From the NCBI RefSeq assembly GCF_003473485.1, contig NC_053045.1, positions 42,512,494 to 42,576,493 of the forward strand: a stretch of 64,000 nt of DNA, written 5' to 3'. This DNA comes from Medicago truncatula (taxonomy: Eukaryota; Streptophyta; Magnoliopsida; Fabales; Fabaceae). How positions within the stretch are numbered: position 1 is the stretch's first letter; every line of letters begins with the position of its first letter. Shown in pieces: positions 39,741-51,955 of this stretch. The translations under genes and the position numbers were made by a program. Below the pieces are notes generated by a model. The model worked only from the letters and a program-made list of their open reading frames with translations, ran no database searches and was not told the origin of the DNA.

Positions 39741-42332
39741 TCAAGTCATTGAACTATCCTTGCTTACAACCTGTGGAACCTTGAATTTGGGATTCTGTTC
39801 TACGAAAGCCGGTGGCCGTTTGTACACAATTGATGCAGCCCTAATCAAAATTCCGGCAGTCAATCCCCATATGAGATAATTTTTCTGCTCGATGTCAATA
39901 TAGTCAAAAAAATGTATCAAATACTTCTCTCCCATCCACTCTCTCTCCTCCTGACTCCGATTTTCATCCTGCTTAAAGCAATGACATCAGATAACTTGAA
40001 GATTGATATGAAAAATTAAGATGACTTGAGATAAAAATAAAAGTGAGCATGGTACCTTGAGAAACATTTCCAAAGGTGCGTCAAATACTGATTCCACTTC
40101 TGCAGGATTCAGAACAGGTTTGAACGCTTTCTTATCATGAAGTATGCCGATGACAGGAACTACTCTTAGGAGGTGCTGTAAAAGAAACAATGATAGATGA
40201 GACGAAGTACTGGTGAAATTTTCTCATTGAACACTTTCAATCCGAAGCAGATGAGGAATAGACTAACAGCACAGGTGTGCAAACTATCCAACAACAGGGA
40301 ATGTTAACATCATTGCCAATAATACAAATTTATAACCAGCGACAGTGGACCGACTTCTGAAATGATCATACTTGTATCCACATATACAGAACTTTTTAAA
40401 ATATAGAAATGCATAGAGTTTTGAATCTGTGGCCATTATCCAACAAATAAATTTCCCACAATTTTCTCAAATTGATTCATCACACCAATCATTGGTAATA
40501 ACGTATTTTGAACAGTCAGTTGTGTTGTTATGCTGTCCTAAATGTATGGAGTGTTGTTATTTTGATTTTTGAAGACTGTTATGCCTGATTATTCTGAGCA
40601 CTAAACTAATCTCTACTGCTAGTTTCTATGTGTGAAATTCATTATCAAAAAACCACCTCAAAACATAAGTTCGATATTGTGGACTCATTAAACAATGCCC
40701 AGTTTAATGACCTGCAATGGATACATGACTTCTACAATTGGTAGCACGAGCAATGACGTTTCAACAATTTTCTTTAATAGGAAAAAAGGCTGAAACCATT
40801 GAATGCAACATTTCTTAGTATGTACAATCATGAACATAGACAGTGAAGATGCCTAATCAGTTTGTTCATATCAGGTTCAAATTCATGAAAACAATAAACA
40901 GGATAGAACTATGATTTGTATATTATTTTAACAAAGGGTATGTATCTGATTCTTTAGGTCAAACCCATTCACCAATGACCACTGCATTACTTTATACAGA
41001 CATGTACAGTTTGAGACAAATTGCATCCAAGACAACAATCGCAATAAGGTTTATCAACAATATCCTCTGTACCTCAGCTGCACTTCATTTTTCTGGACAG
41101 TGAGTTTGAGTTTATTCAAAATTTACAAGTAACACACCAATGATATTCAAGAATGAAGTTCTTTTAATTTCAGAGTCTGTTGTATCAAATTATCACTTCA
41201 TAAATTATAACCCTCCATCTCCAATCATCTCAGACTCAGAGCACACATTGTACTTATTCCTCCCACATGAGATAAATATAATACAGCAAATCGTGACATT
41301 TCAACAAAATCAACATTTTCTAGCACAGAAGTATTTCATGAACTAACCTAACCATCAATCACAGACATAATTTTCATAAAGATTCAAAATTCCTAATCAT
41401 GCAAAGTCGAGAATACTCAATCAAACACAGATAGAATAATAATAACTTCAGTTAAGTTAGTGAATTGTTAAACAAAACGGATACCTTAGACAAGAATGGT
41501 TCAAGAACAGTAACAACATTGACAAGTTCAGGATCCAACCCAATTTCCTCCTCTGCCTCTCTTTTTGCAGTGTCTGCGTCATCCTTATCCCCTTCCTCCG
41601 CTTTCCCACCAGGCAATGACACTTCACCTACAAATAAAATACACACACCACCACAACCCTCAATTCATTCCCTCTAAATTCAAATAACCAAAATCACAAC
41701 CACTAAAGTAACAAAAATTTCAGCCCCCAAACCATTAGCCCAATAGTATAGGTTGGGACCCATAAAAAGTTCTATGTAACTACGAAGCACATACACTTCT
41801 CATATTAGGCATGTCCCTGTGTCAGACACACGTTATCTATCTTCTAACAAATTAACCGCTAACATTTGTCTAAAAAAAAACAATTTTTACGATATAAAAA
41901 TATAAACTATTGAATTTGAAACATATTATACAAAATTATGCTACATTTGAAAAAAACTATACCTGAGTGAGTAGAAAGCTTGGAAGAGCGTTTGGTGAGA
42001 ATAACCCTTAGATCCCCATCATCGCCTTCAAATAAACAAATCAAAACAGCAGCTTTTTTAGGACTAAATTTTTCTGGATTTTGAATCATGGTAGCAGATT
42101 CAGGAAAACCCAATTGAGAAACAACTTTGCCACCACTCTCTTCTTCAATGCTCTGTTCCAAAACATCTTCAGGAAAAGGTGGTGGTGGCTTGTAGAGACG
42201 AAGATGTTGTGCCAACGCAAGAAGTCTCTGAGATCCACTAGTGGTAACGTTGGAAGAAGAATCCATGACTTTGGTGACAGATACTGTTCTTGGTAGTAAC
42301 GATGTTGTTATTGTTCTTAGAATTGAATTCAT
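39741..42332 (-). CDS. Nudix hydrolase, CoA-diphosphatase type (NUDT15/22-like), 4 exons, 286 aa
   Basis: Coding exons (minus): 42332-41963, 41627-41485, 40175-40056, 39968-39741; 286 residues. The UPF0035/CoA-pyrophosphatase signature LTKRSSKLSTHSGEV leads into the Nudix box at about residues 130-154 (PGGKAEEGD..., REAEEEIG at 146-153, supplying the metal-binding glutamates). Enzymes with this signature cleave CoA or acyl-CoA to 4'-phosphopantetheine derivatives and 3',5'-ADP. The first 22 residues (MNSILRTITTSLLPRTVSVT) lack acidic residues and carry Arg and Thr/Ser, as in a mitochondrial presequence. A second in-frame Met at residue 23 (base 42266) could give a cytosolic form. Length and layout match Arabidopsis NUDT15, which is mitochondrial. 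Intron 2 is 1.3 kb. Confidence 0.92.
41770..41845. repeat. Fragment of the CGTGTC repeat family in Nudix intron 1
   Basis: Contains TAACTACGAAGCACATACAC and GTGTCAGACACACG, like parts of the CHLI intron repeat at 37025-37385. It is short and degenerate. Confidence 0.4.
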
Positions 42333-42544
42333 GTGTGTGATTATGTTTGAAATTAATATAACGCATTAAAACCCACCTACCCTATAGTATCAAATTGTTA
42401 TTGTTTTGCTAAACTAGTAGTTTAATGTTTGAAGGTCTGATCCTTGTCGGAATGAAATCTTTGTCATATATTACATGGAAATTTGATATATTTGACGTGA
42501 ATCCACAATTTTCCACTTCTCAACAAGTACATAGGCATTTATAA

Positions 42545-43055
42545 TTGAGAACTTCTAGGGTACATTTATAAATTAAGGTGTATCGATACTTCTGTTTCTA
42601 AATTTATACATTAACAATCAATTTTATGAAATAAATAGTTATTTGTCAGCATTTATATATCAGAAAATATCATTTCATGATAAAAACACATCATTCATTG
42701 TTTATAAGAATCATAATAAGTTTTTTTACATATTATCGTATAAAATAATCAAAGTTCTCTATTAACACTTTAAACGATAACCAATAATATTTATTTAATA
42801 TTTATTTCGTTGATGCTTTTGGTGAATATGATTTTAATCATATTTGTTGATGAAGCATCCTTTTGGTGAGCGATAAAAATTCAAAAATATCAATTTTAAT
42901 TCGTTGATGCTTTTGGTGAATACGATTTTAATCATTGTAATTATAATTGATAAACAAATAATATTTTTCTTTAAAAAATAACTCATTTAACTATAAATTT
43001 AAGGGTTTAGTATACCGGTTATATTCAAATATATTGGTGTACGGTAGAATTTACA
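42545..43055. mobile_element. Dispersed AT-rich inverted-repeat element, copy 2
   Basis: The left end GAACTTCTAGGGTACA and the right end GGTGTACGGTAGAATTTAC are imperfect inverted repeats. The body is related to 31760-32135. Inside, the phrase TTCGTTGATGCTTTTGGTGA occurs twice (about 42808 and 42902), so part of it has been duplicated. It begins about 210 bp upstream of the Nudix ATG. A target-site duplication is not certain. Confidence 0.6.
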
Positions 43056-43263
43056 TTTTTAATTAAGCATGCACTGATTATAGTAAAAATGAAGCTACGA
43101 TCGGTAGCTTTACCTTAAAGACATGTTTTATTAATTTGGAAGTGGAAATAAACATTTATTTAATGGGTAAATTTTGCCACTAATCTCTTTGGAACATTTT
43201 TTTTTTTTTTAATAATTTGGCTTTATTTGTATACACTATTGTCTTTGTTACACAATAAATATA

Positions 43264-43400
43264 CTCCATCTGTATCAAAATATAAGTAAAATTGACTTTT
43301 TAGGTTCATTCAATTAATGATGTATATGGATGAACCATATACATCATTAATTGAATGAACCTAAAAAGTCAATTTTGTTTATATTTAAAAACGGAGGGAG
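43264..43400. mobile_element. Stowaway-type MITE, 137 bp
   Basis: Almost entirely palindromic: the two arms pair around the centre ATGGATGAACCAT. The ends are CTCCATCTGT and ACGGAGGGAG, flanked by TA on both sides (43262-43263, 43401-43402). CTCCCTCCGT ends with a TA duplication define Stowaway (Tc1/mariner) MITEs. Confidence 0.9.
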
Positions 43401-43479
43401 TATATATTTTTCGACAAACTAAAATGGATATATTATCATAAAAAAAAACGTTTTGAATAGTATAAAAAGTGTCAAAACA

Positions 43480-43590
43480 GAACCCAAAAAAGTTTTTTTT
43501 GGTGGTGTCTGGGGTTCAAACCCCGAACTTTACATATATTATGCATTGTCCTTACCAACTGAGTTAAACTCACTGGAATAAAAAATTACA
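43480..43590 (-). repeat. tRNA-derived SINE-like fragment
   Basis: On the minus strand, a box-A-like TAACTCAGTTGGTAAGGACA is followed about 30 bp later by a box-B-like GGGGTTTGAACCCC and then an A-run. This is the arrangement of tRNA-derived SINEs. It is not a functional tRNA, because the acceptor and anticodon stems do not form. Confidence 0.5.
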
Positions 43591-43722
43591 TGGCAAGACC
43601 TTAGACAAACTATGAGCTTAATTATATCCAACAATTGTGGTAATGATTCTTCCTTATCATTAAAAAATCGATTATTAATTTCTCTCCAAATCGTCCAAGG
43701 ACAAGGAAACCATATTAAATGT

Positions 43723-43956
43723 TGAAAAGATATTTGTTACTGCCGTTAGTCTGTTTCTATATGTTAGGAATTATGTTATTGCTGTCTTTATTTGTCCTAG
43801 TCTTTAGGAAGTAGTTTCACATTTCATTCAGTCGTGTGAGTATTGTTTTAGTGGGCCATTTTATAGCTTTTCAGTTTCTAGTTGTTTTGACTATTTAATA
43901 GTCTATATTTTATCAATAAAGCAGCAGTTTTGAGTTTCATATTCCATATCTCTACA
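43723..43956 (+). repeat. 5' LTR of the copia element
   Basis: 234 bp, TG...CA. Contains CTATTTAATAG followed by TCAATAAAG, plausible TATA and polyadenylation elements. Confidence 0.95.
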
Positions 43957-44036
43957 AACTGGTATCAGAGCCCCCACTGGGCCTGATAAAAATAACTAAG
44001 CCGTAGCTTAGCTAAGAAAAAGAGAGAAACACAAAA

Positions 44037-46169
44037 ATGAGTGACACAAAGCTTTCAGCAAAAATTCCTCATTTTGATGGTCTTCACTATGATCATTGGA
44101 GTGAGTTGATGGAGAATCTTCTTCGTGCCAAAGGTCTCTGGTCCATGATTGAAATTGGTTACCAGAAACCTATTGAAACGACCGTGCTTACTGAAGAACA
44201 ATTGGAGTTGCTACAGAATTCCAAAACCAATGATCACAAGGTTAAGCATTATCTTTTCAGAGCAATTGATAGGTCAGTCTTCGAACAGATCTTGGATAGG
44301 CGAACGTCCAAGATTGTTTGGGATTTCCTGAAAAGAAAGTATGGAGGGAATGACCGTGTGAAGAAGTCAATGTTAAACTCTTTGAGAAGAGAGTTTGAGG
44401 TGCTAGAAATGAAGGATGCAGAAACCATCACTGAATATTTTGCCAGAGTAATGACTGTGGCTAACAAAATGAGAAGCAACGGAGAGGTTATGTCAGGCTC
44501 AACAGTGGTGCAGAAAATTCTCCGTACGTTGACAGAGAAATTCACCTACGTAGTGGTTTCAATTGAGGAGTCAAAAGACACTGAAGAAATGACTGTTGAC
44601 GAGCTTCAAAGCTCTCTGGTAGTTCATGAACAAAAGTTTAAAAGGGTTAACCGTGAAGGTGAGCAAGCTCTGAAGGTGGAAAGCAGTAGAGGGAGAGGAA
44701 GAGGAACATACCGTGGAAGAGGGCGCGGAAGAGGGAGACAATCTTTCACAAGGGACACCGTGGAGTGCTTTAAGTGTCATAATTTGGGGCATTTTCAATA
44801 TGAATGTCCCAAATGGAACAAAGAAACAAATTATGCGGAATTGGATAATGAAGAAGAACTCCTTTTAATGGCTCTTGTAGAAGAAAATGACGCAAAAAGG
44901 AATGATGCATGGTTCTTGGATTCAGGATGCTCTAATCATATGTGTGGAAACAAAGGTATGTTCTTAAACATGGTGGAAGGACATAAGCACTTTGTTAAAT
45001 GTGGAAACAACTCCCGTATGTCGGTAGCTGGAAAAGGTAGTGTTCGACTAGTGTTTAATGGCACTACTTTTCTCGTTCAAGATGTATATTATGTCCCAGA
45101 GCTTCGAAATAATTTATTAAGTGTGGGCCAGTTGCAAGAAAAGGATCTCACCATTCTCATAAAAAATGGGATATGCAAAATTTATCATCCGAACAAAGGA
45201 TTGATTGCAGAAACCAGTATGAGCGCTAATCGTATGTTTATTCTCTTCAATAAAACCTCCAGCATCACTACTTCAGTTGAAGAATGTCTTCACACTTCCT
45301 CTGAACTCACCTATCTTTGGCATCAAAGGTATGGTCATTTGAACCACAAGGGCTTAAAGACGCTACAGACAAAGAAAATGGTGCGTGGCTTGCCTCAACT
45401 GGAAGTTTCAAGTGTCACTTGTGCTCATTGTTTCATCGGCAAACAACACCGCAATCCAATACCTAAGAAGAGTGAATGGCGTGCCAGCAAAGTCTTGGAG
45501 CTCATACATGCAGACATTTGCGGACCAATAGAACCAGTCTCAAGTAGCGGAAAAAGGTATCTCTTATGCTTCATTGATGACTATAGTCGAAAGGGTTGGG
45601 TCTATTTTCTTCTTGAAAAATCGGAAGCATTGGAATGTTTCAAAACTTTCAAAAAGCTGGTGGAAAAGGAAGCAGAAGAATCAGTCAAGTGTTTGCGAAC
45701 GGACAGAGGAGGAGAGTTTAACTCTATCAATTTCAACTTGTTTTGTGAAAAGGAAGGAATTAAAAGGCAACTTACCACATCATATACACCACACCAAAAT
45801 GGAGTAGCAGAACGTAAAAATAAAACGGTGATGAACATGGTGCGTTGCATGCTATCTGCGAAAAGAGTTCCCAAATTGTTTTGGGCTGAAGCTGCAAAAT
45901 GGTCTTTCTACTTGTTGAATCGATGTCCAACACATGCTGTGAAGAAAATCACTCCTCAAGAAGCTTGGAGTGGAGTTAAGCCATCTGTTCAACACCTTCG
46001 AGTTTGGGGCTGCATAGCTCATGTGCATATACCAGATGCAAAACGAGGTAAACTTGGTGATAAAAGCTTTTCTTGTATTATGTTGGGTGTGAGTGATGAG
46101 TCTAAGGGTTACCGTTTGTTTGATCCTAATACAGGGATGGTTGTGGTGAGCAATGACGTAATTTTTTAG
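44037..46169 (+). pseudogene. copia gag-protease-integrase region, 710 codons, ends at a premature amber stop
   Basis: Starts at the first ATG after the primer-binding site. The gag domain occupies residues 1 to about 210, followed by an Arg/Gly-rich linker and a CCHC zinc knuckle (CFKCHNLGHFQYEC, from residue 244). The aspartic protease motif DSG is at residue 295. The integrase HHCC zinc domain (HQRYGHLNH...CAHC) and catalytic core (HADICGP, RTDRGGEF, HQNGVAERKN) follow. In copia elements this frame normally continues into reverse transcriptase; here a TAG at 46167-46169 interrupts it, and a second in-frame TAG lies at 46188-46190. Confidence 0.9.
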
Positions 46170-47968
46170 GAAGAAAAGAGTTGGGACTAGGGTCTAGATT
46201 ATAAAGAACAAATAGATGCTGATTTTGTTTGGAGTAATGATGATCTTAGTAGTGATGAAAGTGAGGGGAGCAACAGAGTTGAAACTGATGGTGACAATGA
46301 GGATGACAATAATGATAATGAAGAAATGAGTCCTCATGAAAATGTAACTCAAGGGAGAGAAAGGAGAGCACCGGTTTGGATGGAAGATTATGTAAGTGGT
46401 GATGAGCTGAGTGAAGAAGAGGAAGCAGAAACCTACATGGTGCAAGATGACTTAGGTGACGATCCAATTATGTTTGAGGAGGCAGTGAAGCATGATAAAT
46501 GGAGGCAAGCTATGGATTGTGAAATAAAGTCAATTGAAAAGAATCAAACTTGGGAACTTTCAGATTTACCAGCAGGGGCTAAAACAATTGGAGTAAAATG
46601 GATTTTCAAGACAAAATTAAATGAGAAGGGTGAAGTAAACAAGTATAAAGCTCGATTGGTGGCAAAGGGGTACTCCCAACAGCAAGGAATTGATTTCACT
46701 GAAGTATTTGCTCCCGTTGCTCGTATGGATATAGTAAGAATGATCGTGGCTCTTGCAGCATGCAGAGGATGGGACATCTTTCAGTTAGATGTCAAATCTG
46801 CATTTCTTCATGGAGAATTAAAGGAGGACGTGTATGTTCATCAACCAAAGGGATATGTGAAGAAAGGAAAAGAGCACAAAGTTTACAAGTTACATAAAGC
46901 CTTGTATGGCTTAAAGCAAGCCCCTAGAGCTTGGTTCAGCCGCATAGAGTCTCAGTTTTTGAAGGAAGGTTTTTCAAAATGTCCAAATGAACAAACCTTG
47001 TTCATTAAAAGAAGTACCGAAGATAGAATATTACTTGTCAGTATTTATGTTGATGATTTGATCTATACAGGAGATGACAAAGGTATGATGGTTGAGTTCA
47101 AAAGGTCTATGATGGAAGCCTTCGACATGTCTGATTTAGGGAAGATGAGATTCTTCCTTGGCATTGAAATTCTGCAAAAACCAGAAGGAATTTTCATATG
47201 TCAAAGGAAATATGCTTCTGATATCTTAAAGAAGTTTACGATGTCTGAAAGCAAGCCGGTGAATAGTCCAATTGTTCCGGGTTTCAAAATTAATAGAGAT
47301 GCTAACGGGACTGCTGTTGACGATACTTATTTCAAGACCGGATATCATGTTTAGTGTCAGCTTAATTAGCAGGTATATGTCAAAGCCAACTGAGTTGCAT
47401 TTACAAGCTGCTAAAAGGATATTACGATATTTGAAGGGAACTACTAGCTATGAGATATTCTACAAGAAGGAAGGGAGCAGAAAAAGACTTGTTTGGTTTT
47501 ACAGATTCTGATTATGCAGGAGATGAAGAAGATTCTAAAAGCACATCAGGTTATGTTTTCTTATTAAGTTCTGGAGCAGTGTCATGGATGTCCAAGAAGC
47601 AACCAATTGTTACTCTCTCGACAACTGAAGCCGAATTTGTGGCTGCTGCAGCAAGTGCATGTCAAGCTGTGTGGATGAGACAGATTTTGACAAACTTAAG
47701 TCATGTTCAAGAAAGTAGCACTGTTATAATGTGTGATAACACCTCAACAGTTAAACTTTCAAAAAATCCAGTAATGCATGGAAGGAGCAAACATATCAAA
47801 GTTCGTTTTCATTTTTTAAGAGATCTTGTGAAGGATGGAGAAATTGAATTAGTGCATTGTGTAACTCAGGAGCAGGTTGCAGACTTGATGACTAAAGCTT
47901 TGAAGCTTGAGGCATTTCAGAAGCTTAGAATGAAGATGGGGATGCTTGATTACAGTGAAGTAAACTAG
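46170..47968 (+). pseudogene. copia reverse transcriptase - RNase H region, frameshifted
   Basis: In frame with the upstream part after two amber codons. The RT core is well preserved (WKQA-type start near 46500, GVKWIFKTK, KARLVAKGY, QLDVKSAFLHG, and the catalytic YVDD at 47046-47057). A deletion with frameshift occurs near 47330-47345, followed by SRPDIMFSVS in another frame, and a second shift near 47480-47500. The RNase H part (DSDYAGDEEDSKSTSGY, STTEAEF) then runs to the stop at 47966-47968. The damage makes the polymerase non-functional. Confidence 0.88.
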
Positions 47969-47999
47969 GTTCAAAATGCTACTAGTTTAAGGGAGGGAA

Positions 48000-48233
48000 T
48001 GAAAAGATATTTGTTACTGCCGTTAGTCTGTTTCTATATGTTAGGAATTATGCTATTGTTGTCTTTATTTGTCCTAGTCTTTAGGAAGTAGTTTCACATT
48101 TCATTCAGTCGTATGAGTATTGTTTTAGTGGGCCATTTTATAGCTTTTCAGTTTCTAGTTGTTTTGACTATTTAATAGTCTATATTTTATCAATAAAGCA
48201 GCAGTTTTGAGTTTTATATTCCATATCTCTACA
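48000..48233 (+). repeat. 3' LTR of the copia element
   Basis: 234 bp, the same length as the 5' LTR, with four transition differences and no indel; it follows the polypurine tract by one base. Confidence 0.95.
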
Positions 48234-48238
48234 AATGT

Positions 48239-51010
48239 AAAGTTGATCGAAGAGATTTGGAGTTACCGCACATCTGATCAAACCGGAGAGAGTGGTTGTA
48301 CACACAAATATGATCAAAAGAGGAAATGTCAAGCCAAAGTCAAATAAAATGCCGAGCTGAACCAAAAACAGGACCAACCCACAAAAATATGATGCATCAA
48401 CTTGACCAAACCAAAACCAAACACACATAACTGAGAGCCGTGATAAAGATTACCTCGTCCAAATATTATTTTCACAAAATTAATTTATTTAATTGCACAG
48501 TATATAAAGTATAAACTACTCAAACCACCTCTATTATTTATTTAATTTTTGGTTATTAGATACCATTTAGTTTATTCTAATTTATTTTATAGAAAAACAA
48601 AACAAAATTAATTTAGTTAAGTAGTTCTAGTATAAGTATAAACTATAACAAAAAAAATATAAAGTATAAACTACTCAAACCGCCTCTATTATTTATTTAT
48701 TTTTTGGTCAGACGCAAACCACTTCTATTAGATACCATTTATTTTATCCTAATTTTTTTTATATAAAAATAAAAAACAAAATTAGGGGACAAAAACTTAA
48801 ATTAAAAAAATAACTTAAATCAGAAAAATAAAAATATAATCAAAAGAAAAAAGTGAAAATAAAAGGCTTTTTATGTTACACAGATTTACTAATTTTTGAG
48901 CGGATACAATTGAACTTTATTTTGCATTTTCTTTTTTCTTGATTTATAAATCACCTCTCAAATCAATTCTTCCTTAAATCTAAGGTGGTCTATGTATCAC
49001 TTCTCTTTTATCCTTCAAAAAATGCCAAAATATTTTCAAATCATGAACAATGTTGACATTTAAATTATCGACAATAAAACTAACATTAGATATGTCATAT
49101 TAACAACCATAACCATTGAATGTAGATTAAATTTCACATCAAATGGGGTTTGATGATTTTTGGACAATACTCTCCTATGATTTTGTTCCACTCAAACAAC
49201 CTATAATAAGCATATATCAATAATTACCCTCCCCATTGTTCGCAGTTAGCTAGATTCAAATACCTCAAGAATTTTGGAACCCTATTTAGCAGAGAAACTA
49301 ACATTCTCAATATAATTTACCGCTCTTTTCCAATCAAGAGTAGTTTTTTAACAAATTTCTCTCATCAATTTAGCATCCCATATCTTTTGGATGCATGGTA
49401 TGTTGGTGATTTCTAAAATAATGGAATCATTTTAGAACTAAAAGTTGTAACTTTTCACGAGAAGTTGTAACTCTTCATGAGAATCATTCATATACATTTG
49501 AATCTTTGGCAAAGGGGTGCTTAATGAACCATAACATTGATATATATGATCATAACCTTTGACAAATGGATGTTTAATGAACTATAGCATTGATTCAAGT
49601 CAAATGAGTGTTTTTTCTCATGTGAATGGTCATATAACACAATTCTCCCTCATTCTTTTACTCTAAATCATCCATCAATTTTCTTATGCATGAGTGACAT
49701 ATCATTAGAATTTGTTTATTAAAAATCGTTAGAATTTGTCAAAACGAATATAAGAAAGACAGATCGTATTAGACTTTTGTCAAAAAAATCATATTAGACT
49801 TGTAGCACATGCAACCTGATTGTGGTTAGTATGACAATGATACTCATTTCCTTTCCTCCATGGAAAGTGTTGTTTTACTTGGTCTATTCTCTCTCTTGCT
49901 GCAAAGTTTGGAAATTAGATTGGTCAATACATTAAACACACCGACTATATGATTTTGCGGTATTATTAATTACTATATTAAGTAACAATATTGATGAGAG
50001 TCCACTGCTTAGAACTTTTATAATACGGCAATATTTTATAGCTTTGTTCGTTTCTTTGAATTAATTATTAATATTCCTTTCATTATTATTGTGACACTTA
50101 TATAATCTTGTGACATGAAACAAAGTACTGCCGTTGCTCCTTATACTTTGTCAATTCAATTTTTGGATTATCAGCCTCTAGATGGTTTTATCAGCCTTAA
50201 TGCACTGCTTACAATAAAATTAAAATAAAGGTGTTGATTTCTAACACACCTTGCATAATGCATAATATTCTTACCAAAAACTGTCACCATCAACTTCATA
50301 ACCGCGTATTCGTGGACAAAAGAATCTGTTACCGTAACATAGAAAATAATCAATTAAAATAAGTAATATGTTCTTACGTAAAAAATGTGACATTGAAAAT
50401 GTTTTTTTTTAAAGGCCAAAATAAAATATATATTAAATTACTATAATAAGTCTTTACGGCATAAGATGTATCAGTAAAGTTACACAATACAAAAAGTTTG
50501 AAAGCAAAACGAAAAAAAGAAAACATGCTAAATTACGGCGGTTAAATAATGAATATGATTAAGTCTCTAAAAATGGTAATTAAAATTGAAAGTAAGATAT
50601 TTCGACTCCAACCACCAAAAGACGAAAAGTTACATTTAAAATGTTAAAAACAAACATGTGCCAATTTTCTCATATATAACTTGTTTGTTTTTTAAACAAT
50701 CTGTTATATCATGCTCTATTCTTTTTAATTTACTTTTTTTTACTGGTACTTTTTACTTCTATGACTTAATTTTGAACAAGTCTACATCAAAATTTTATGT
50801 GCTAAATATCCCATAATGCTATATGTCCAGTTTAGCATTCAAAGTCTCCAATATGTGAAGGTTCACGGCAATGATTATTTGCTCACAAAGTCACCAACAA
50901 CCGAACGTTCAGACAAATTTATGCAAAATCTTTTTTGTCATATGCTCTATTTTCAGCATTATTTTGATGATTTGGTTTGGTTCAAACTTGCTACTACTGT
51001 GTTCCCATAG
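48239..51010. other. Intergenic, very AT-rich
   Basis: No gene seen. A phrase around TATAAACTACTCAAACC.CCTCTATTATTTATTTA occurs twice (about 48512 and 48668), a local duplication. Confidence 0.5.
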
Positions 51011-51651
51011 ATGTTTTAAAAATTAAACCAAACAGACCGGTTCAAATAATTGGTTCGCCCGTTGGTTTGATCTCAATTGTGATTTAGTTCGATTGAACCA
51101 GAATTTAATCATGTTAAACCGGTTCAACTGTGATCGAACAATTGGTTCCACACGGTTTTATATTTTTTTTCTTATAAACTATTACTCCCTCCGTTCCTTT
51201 ATAACTGTCACTTTTACAGAAATTTTTTGTTTCTAATTAACTGTCACTTTCAAAGTTCAATGTAACATTAAATGTTGTTTTTTCTATAATACCCTTAGTA
51301 ATTTATTGCAGAGAGAGAAATATATGAAATATGATATTAAATAATTAAGGATATTATAGGCAAAACACAAGTTATTGTATCAAATGTAGTGAAATACATT
51401 TAGTGTCTTGATTTGTGTAAAAAATCAAAATGTGACAATTAAAAAGGAACAGAGGGAGTACATTATTCACCTTAAAAGTCATTTTTTGTATAATTATTCT
51501 CATTGATTTACAATTACTTTTATTCAATAATAAAATATTATTTTCATATTCTATTATATTTATCATCTGATTCATTCAACGACCGTTGAGTCGATTGAAC
51601 TAAAATCTAATTGCCTAACCGGTTCGATTTTCGGTCTAATTTTTAAAACAT
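51011..51651. mobile_element. CCGGTT-rich inverted-repeat element containing a nested Stowaway
   Basis: The left end ATGTTTTAAAAATTAAACC and the right end (reverse complement ATGTTTTAAAAATTAGACC) form TIRs, and both subterminal parts carry ACCGGTT motifs. A Stowaway MITE sits inside (51185-51458). The target-site duplication is unclear, so the superfamily is not assigned. Confidence 0.6.
51185..51458. mobile_element. Stowaway-type MITE, 274 bp
   Basis: Ends CTCCCTCCGTTCC and GGAACAGAGGGAG, flanked by TA (51183-51184 and 51459-51460). Subterminal AACTGTCAC / GTGACAATT also pair. It is inserted in the CCGGTT-rich element. Confidence 0.9.
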
Positions 51652-51854
51652 TTGTTACAACTTACAAGACAAACAAACCTTTTGTGTTACCAATTGTGAA
51701 CTTCTAGTTGTAGTCACAACAAGTACTTCTTCACCCTTCTTTTCAAACAGAATATTGTCTTTGTAGAGAAGTCAAAACTCAAACCTACATAATTGACTGA
51801 ATCAACAACCATGCTTCTTGCCCTCTACCCCACGGAATCCTTGGTCTCCATCAC

Positions 51855-51862
51855 TATATAAA
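51855..51862 (+). promoter_or_regulatory. TATA box of the GLR gene
   Basis: TATATAAA, 94 bp upstream of the GLR ATG at 51956, at a plausible distance for a leader of about 65 nt. Confidence 0.65.
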
Positions 51863-51955
51863 CTTTATCTTGCTAATAATCTTTCCTAAAAAGTTTAATC
51901 TCACATATTGCTTGCATTGCATGAAACCTCTTTTATGCACAAATAATTCCAATAA

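Larger units (their letters stand above)
43723..48233 (+). mobile_element. Full-length Ty1/copia LTR retrotransposon, 4511 bp
   Basis: Two 234-bp LTRs (43723-43956 and 48000-48233), each starting TG and ending CA, flanked by the 5-bp duplication AATGT (43718-43722, 48234-48238). A primer-binding site complementary to initiator tRNA-Met (TGGTATCAGAGC, 43960-43971) and a polypurine tract (AAGGGAGGGA, 47989-47998) are present. Internal order is gag - protease - integrase - RT - RNase H, which is the copia order. The LTRs differ at four sites by my comparison, all transitions (about 1.7%), indicating a recent insertion, well under a few million years at usual plant rates. The coding region is broken by in-frame stops and frameshifts, so the copy is not autonomous. 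Confidence 0.96.

Noticed and set aside
41476..41485. Nudix intron 2 donor GTATCCG as a second U12-type intron
   Set aside because: The donor departs from GTATCCTT at position 7, no TTCCTTAAC-like branch motif lies near the acceptor, and a normal polypyrimidine tract and CAG are present.
46194..46467. His-rich antisense open frames opposite the copia element
   Set aside because: They are the shadow of the Asp/Glu-rich linker between integrase and reverse transcriptase on the plus strand.
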